Assembly (NCBI GenBank): GCA_025602915.1
Contig: JAHLJZ010000002.1
Location: forward strand, 1-64,000
Length of the DNA: 64,000 bases
Reading direction: 5' to 3'
Source of the DNA: Paraphysoderma sedebokerense
Taxonomy: Eukaryota > Blastocladiomycota > Physodermatomycetes > Physodermatales > Physodermataceae
Below are positions 59,640 through 64,000 of this stretch, in pieces (positions within the stretch are counted from its first letter, which is position 1; each line of letters opens with the position of its first letter). The translations under genes were made by a program, and so were the position numbers. The notes under the pieces are model-generated. The model had not been told where the DNA came from and searched no databases. It saw nothing but the letters and a program-made list of their open reading frames with translations.

Positions 59640-60160
59640 TATCAACCCGGGATGACAATACATTCAGTATTATGGCGTTGAGGACTTTGTTATATACGTA
59701 TGGTTGTTCACAGTTCTCTAAATGTGATGTGGTAGTCATTAGTCAACCGCTATAACCTTCGAAATTTTAATTTGGTTAACCAAGGGTATTCTCTTTATTC
59801 ATTGATATAAACATTTTTTATATGTTCTCTTGTACCGGGTTGGTGACTGCCCATTCTTGTGCACTGTTGGAAGTTGGAACTTGATCAGGTCATGGCCTAG
59901 GTCACAAAACGCAGAGAAATCATGATAAATGATTGAAGATGCTATCGATATATTTCAAATTGCGTTGAAGTATCCACCGCATATATATCCTATTTCATAG
60001 CAGCATACCCCGATGCCGTTCGATAACGATAATCTCAGTGACATATACTCATACGATGCCAATTATTAAACGCAAAGAGACCTAACCCATAATCACGAAC
60101 TTCGGGTTTGAGAATGACCAACATAATCAGTGCCATAGATTGAAGCGACAACCCTCCACA
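59640..60160. other. 3' flank of the glycine-rich gene, homologous to 18190-18420
   Basis: The first 240 bases after the stop are homologous to the flank of the fragment at 18089-18420. The rest holds no supported gene. Confidence 0.6.
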
Positions 60161-60164
60161 CAGA

Positions 60165-60572
60165 AGTATGCAAATATAGTGACATTACAAGATATCCTAA
60201 CTTTCCAATCCTGAATCCAATCTACCTCAGTCGGAATCGTAGTTTGATCTGCGTTGAGTAGGTATGGATGAGGTACAGATAATTCATAAGTCACCTGAAT
60301 TTCATCGTCATTTGACGCGATAAATTGATCACCAATGTCTTCAGTAGGAGTTGAATTTTCATTTCGATTATCATCAAGAGGAGATATGTATTCATCAACC
60401 GTTTAACCGTTGCGATCGAAAAGATTGCAGTATCTCCATGGTCATTGTCGTTGTCATAAAGGAAATTTTCATTACCACATTCATTGCAACGAGTTGTTCC
60501 ATCGATAAGACAAAATAAGCAATATCCATAAATGAACGAAACAGCAACATTCCTTTTCCGATGGGGTACCAT
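60165..60572 (-). pseudogene. small uncharacterised gene, apparently frame-disrupted
   Basis: A minus-strand frame from ATG 60572 reads MVPHRKRNVAVSFIYGYC, then TRCNECGNENFLYDND and ends in a frame that becomes LINE-unlike junk, while another frame continues from about 60396 with VDEYISPLDDNRNENSTPTED and further acidic sequence. The two parts look like one acidic protein interrupted by a small frame change near 60400, where I find no plausible intron. It may be a pseudogene or contain a sequencing error. No domain recognised beyond a CxxC pair. Confidence 0.3.
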
Positions 60573-60848
60573 GGTGTCCTAACCAGTGCGTTGGCGTTCC
60601 AACATGCATAGCATGCGACAAAAGCTACAAGTCAAAGAAAGTTTGAATAAAACCGGTTTTCATTGAAAAGAATAGAATACAAATAGCGTCAAACAACAGA
60701 TCCTAGTCATAATCCCCTTGCCCTCAGCTTTACAAACTACTTCATTTATCTACAGCAGCCATCTAGCAGCGTATAGCTAAAAACAATGCCAATAAAACTA
60801 TAAAAGTCACTCGTAACTACATATACTAAATTCACATACACAGCTAAT

Positions 60849-63164
60849 CTAATATGATAAAGTGTTACTTGATGTTCGAAGAGGCATAGAAGTAGACAAA
60901 TATTCAGGCGCTGATCGTGAGGTAGCTCCAGACGCATAATCACTTCCTGTCGAAGATGGGGACTGTGACATTGACGCCATATAGTTAGGATCGAATATCA
61001 CGAGGGGCGCCATTCCTTGTTCTCCAGACGAGAAGTTCTAACAGTGCAATGTCAGATTAGTATAACGCGATCTGTAGAAGCACAAAGGACATACTTGGAT
61101 AAATCCCCATCCGTCATCATAAGCTTCGTGAATAGCTACTCTATCGCCCCTCATAATAGTGACTTCGTCATTTCGTTGAGGCTGGAGATAGTCTCCATAT
61201 GCAATAGCTTCGGTGCCTCTATTTTGACTGAAAACCGGAGCAGCAGCCAAAGAAGCACCGACTGCCCCGCCTACCCCGCCTACACCACTTGCACCGCCTA
61301 CAATGGCCCCCGTCGCCGGGTTACCAATATGAACAGCAGTCATGGCATCAGTACCTGCTGGATAAACTGAAGCTCCAATTGATTCCATTTTTCGATGCCT
61401 TCGTCTGCGTCTGCGAAAAGCAAGAATGAACAGCACCAACAAAGCTAATCCTACCACTGCTCCGACTACACCGCCGATAATTCCGGCTATACTGACTCCA
61501 CTGCTATTATCGGTTGCTTGAACGCAATCCAAAGTTGGAGAGCTACAGTTCTTCTCACAGGCAATATCGTGGGTGAACCATCCGCATTTATCTGGCTCAT
61601 TTTGATCCCCTGCAATGCAAGTTTGACCTGTTCCGCTACATATTCAAATATACATTAAAAAATTGGTACAGTAGAAAATTGGGTCTGGGTATACTCACTT
61701 CAGATATTCGGTGTTCTTGTATTCCGCTCGTTTATTGTTGATTTCGCCCAGCACAAACTGTCGATCTGCTGGCGACATCGGGCAGATTGTCTCATTTTTG
61801 GCCGAATCCGTCAGCGACTAAATTCGAGCAGATAGTTGTCAGATTGTTCTAGAACCCACAGTATCAGGGTAAAATTAATGAGCATACATTATACCAATCA
61901 TCAAAAGTATTCTGACACACAGCGGCAAAAGAATCACCGCATTTTGAGCTTGCATTTGCATTCGGACCGTTGAAATAATGAACCACATTTGCGCAAAGAA
62001 TCGTCGCAGTGTTACGGTCGCCTCCATACATGGAGCTGCAGAGAGAAACTGGTTAATCTAATAATCTTAATGGCTAATTTAATACATCATTCTATGATTA
62101 CCATCCAAACGATACTTGATAAAACCGCGGGCCGATGTAAGGTAAAATTTGAAGCATCATGTTGTCAAAGTCCGCTACATTTTGCAATTGAGGATAACTA
62201 AGTGATCCATTCTGAAAAGTCTTTGTAAGCCAAGGATTCACATCCGCGCCAACCGCATAACCATTGAAACCTACACAGATTAGTGCATAAGTACAGCAGA
62301 GGTCTCGTTTAAGATGACAATGAAATGGTGCTTACTCCTGCAAGTTTTCGACCCATTTAAACTTACACATCCAGGGGGAGGTACAACTATGGGAGCCGGT
62401 GTTTGTCCTGGTGCTGAAGTTGAAGTTGGATTTGGTGTAGAACTGGACGTGGCGAGACTTGATGTGCTTGAACTGGGAATAGCTGGTGTAGAGGACGTAA
62501 GAGCTGGGGAGGAACTGCTAGACACAGTCGAAGTAATAGCTGTGGTTGAAGTAGGAGTCGGACTAGTGGAAATCGAAGTAATGCTCACGGATGTAGGTGA
62601 TGGTCGAGCATCCGAGCTCGAGCTTGGTGCTGCCGTCTGCGTCGTTCGTGGGGACGCGGTGGTTGTTCGTGATGGCGGTTCCGACGATGACGAAGACGCT
62701 GGGGGAGGAGCAGATGTGGCGGGTTGGGTCGACCGAGTAGTCAATGTCTCCATTGTTCCTGTCTGAACTATTGTCCGAGTAGTGCTAAAGATTGATGTGG
62801 CGATGGTGGTCGAGGAGAATGATGTAGGTTCAACAGACGACGTTCTGGTTTCTTGAGTTCTGGTTTCTCGAGTTATGGTTTCCTGAGATCTACTTCGAGT
62901 TTGTTGACTTTGGGTAGTTTGGGAGGATGGAGATGATGACATAAATGTTGTCGAAGAAAGTATGGCAGTGTTCTGCGATGAAGTACCGGTAATCGGTTCC
63001 TCCGACGTGGAGGGAATTTGTCTGCCAGCAGATGTCGTACTTCGAGAAATTATTGACGATGTTGCTGATGATCTGCTTGTAGGACTGTCGAGAGTCGATT
63101 GCACCCTCGACGTTTGGGTTTGTGTAATGTCGTTCGTTGATGACAACTTGAAGGAACCTAGCTC
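60849..63164 (-). CDS. mucin-like membrane protein with cytoplasmic SH3 domain
   Basis: Several exons run from about 63164 to TAG at 60849. The 5' exon encodes about 260 Ser/Thr/Pro-rich residues, then a cysteine-containing ectodomain (VSLNGSKTC, SSKCGDSFAAVCQNTF, ETICPMSPADRQF, CGWFTHDIACEKNC). A transmembrane helix (GIIGGVVGAVVGLALLVLFIL) is followed by a strongly basic stop-transfer (RRRRRRHRK). The cytoplasmic part carries an SH3 domain (YLQPQRNDEVTIMRGDRVAI, then EAYDDGWGFIQ) completed by a last exon beginning NFSSGEQGMAPLVIF. The arrangement is like fungal surface sensors of the Sho1/Msb2 type. The first exon with a signal peptide was not found; the start shown is the acceptor side of an intron. 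Confidence 0.8.
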
Positions 63165-63377
63165 TATCCTACTACAATTGCGACTTATGCCTGGTCTTAT
63201 ACCCTTATGCTTTCAAGGCCCGATGGATGATGCCGCGTGAAACGTTTCTAGACACTAAACTGGCACTTTGCGAATGAACGATACTGATCAAGACTAGGTA
63301 AGGTTAACCTAGGTTGAGTAAGTGAATGATAATGTTAATGTAAAATCCCTTTTGACTAAACTCCAATGAACATGTAC

Positions 63378-64000
63378 CTAAACTGCACTTACCGCGACCG
63401 AAGAATCTTTGCGGGAACGATTCGGTTCGATAGATGATATTCTCTCACAATAACTGCACGATCTCTTTGCGATACTTTTCAAAACAGATGCTTTTAAGGT
63501 TGGATTTCGGAAATCCATCGTATCAGCTGGTCTACAGGTGATAGCATTCTTCCTCTTTCCCGTCCATTTAAGTGACGTCACAGGTACAACCACACCGCCG
63601 CAGACGCAATAGATAGGTTCTTGAACAATTCTCTGGTATTTTCTTTCGGTTGATCCGCAGTAAGAATTGATCCTAGGATGTCATACTTTGGGACGAGGAG
63701 AGGTGAATACAAGGGTTTCAGCGGCGGCAACTTTTTCTTCTGAAGATTGGAAGGAAGGCAACCGAAAATGACCATTCATATGGATCTTGCACATGATACA
63801 TATGTTTATACCGAAAATAATATAAATTCTGAGGGGAAAATACCACAAATTCGTTAGTTCAATACGATTGATATTAGTAAATCCAGAGTTACCGGTCAAA
63901 GCATTTTCCCGGTAATAGGCGGCTCTCCAAGAGTTCAGAATAAATCTGTCTGCCTTCCTAGAATTATGACTCTATTATCAGAGATTTTTTGGAAATGTCG
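63378..64000. other. window edge with short minus-strand frames, possibly a 5' exon
   Basis: A frame from 63593 to 63378 ends at a good GTAAGTGC donor (near 63392), which suggests an exon of a minus-strand gene, perhaps the missing upstream part of the mucin-SH3 gene. The phase does not match its first visible acceptor, and the peptide has no signal-like segment. A further frame (63899-63681) reaches the edge. Unresolved. Confidence 0.3.

Noticed and set aside
62314-62766. A 150-codon plus-strand frame
   Set aside because: It is antisense to the Ser/Thr/Pro-rich exon of the mucin-SH3 gene; such low-complexity exons produce open antisense frames by composition.
1-64000. LTR retrotransposons, Polintons or other capsid-bearing elements
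   Set aside because: I found no long terminal repeats, integrase or capsid-type frames; the only reverse transcriptase remnant is of LINE type.

Overview
The window is fungal nuclear DNA. Most genes carry several short GT-AG introns of about 45-130 bases, and the gene set is typically fungal: a Moco/siroheme nitrate assimilation system, mevalonate kinase, PP4 phosphatase, secreted mucin-like proteins and a HeLo/MLKL-like kinase. MoaA and MoaC homologues are separate genes, unlike the fused cnxABC of Aspergillus. Together with the TKL kinase and glycine-rich families this fits a fungus outside the filamentous ascomycetes, possibly an early-diverging or basidiomycete-grade lineage, but I cannot name the species.

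Layout. 1-6.9 kb: repeat-rich DNA with a decayed member of a small paralogous family. 6.9-10.2 kb: one long minus-strand gene encoding a HeLo/MLKL-like bundle, a TKL kinase, a WW domain and WD40 repeats. 11.3-15.7 kb: the second copy of the paralogous family and a BTB protein. 15.7-20 kb: gene-poor and repeat-rich, with a LINE fragment abutting the orphaned 3' end of a glycine-rich-protein gene and eight copies of an 18-mer. 20.3-39.2 kb: the centrepiece, nine adjacent genes covering nitrate uptake, nitrate reductase, nitrite reductase, molybdate uptake and nearly all of molybdenum cofactor (Moco) biosynthesis. 40.6-63.2 kb: large secreted or surface proteins (an ADP-ribosyltransferase-fold protein, a protein with a hydrophobic hairpin, a GPI mucin, a glycine-rich repeat protein and a mucin-TM-SH3 protein). 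These are interleaved with housekeeping genes for tRNA-Gln, mevalonate kinase and PP4.

How the genes work together. In the 20-39 kb block the NRT2-type transporter brings in nitrate. The Moco/cytochrome b5/FAD nitrate reductase makes nitrite, and the siroheme/[4Fe-4S] nitrite reductase makes ammonium. The MOT1-type transporter supplies molybdate. MoaA plus MoaC make cPMP, MoaD plus MoaE make molybdopterin, and a gephyrin-like MogA-MoeA fusion inserts molybdenum to complete the cofactor of the reductase. The genes are arranged largely as divergent and convergent pairs. Three of the four divergent intergenic regions hold three or four GATAAG/CTTATC motifs, the consensus of the fungal nitrogen regulators AreA/NIT2, which suggests a co-regulated regulon. 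The MoeB/UBA4-type sulfurtransferase is absent, as expected for a protein shared with tRNA thiolation.

Coordinates of multi-exon genes span start to stop. Introns were assigned by eye from splice consensus, reading-frame phase and protein continuity, so individual boundaries may be off by a few bases.
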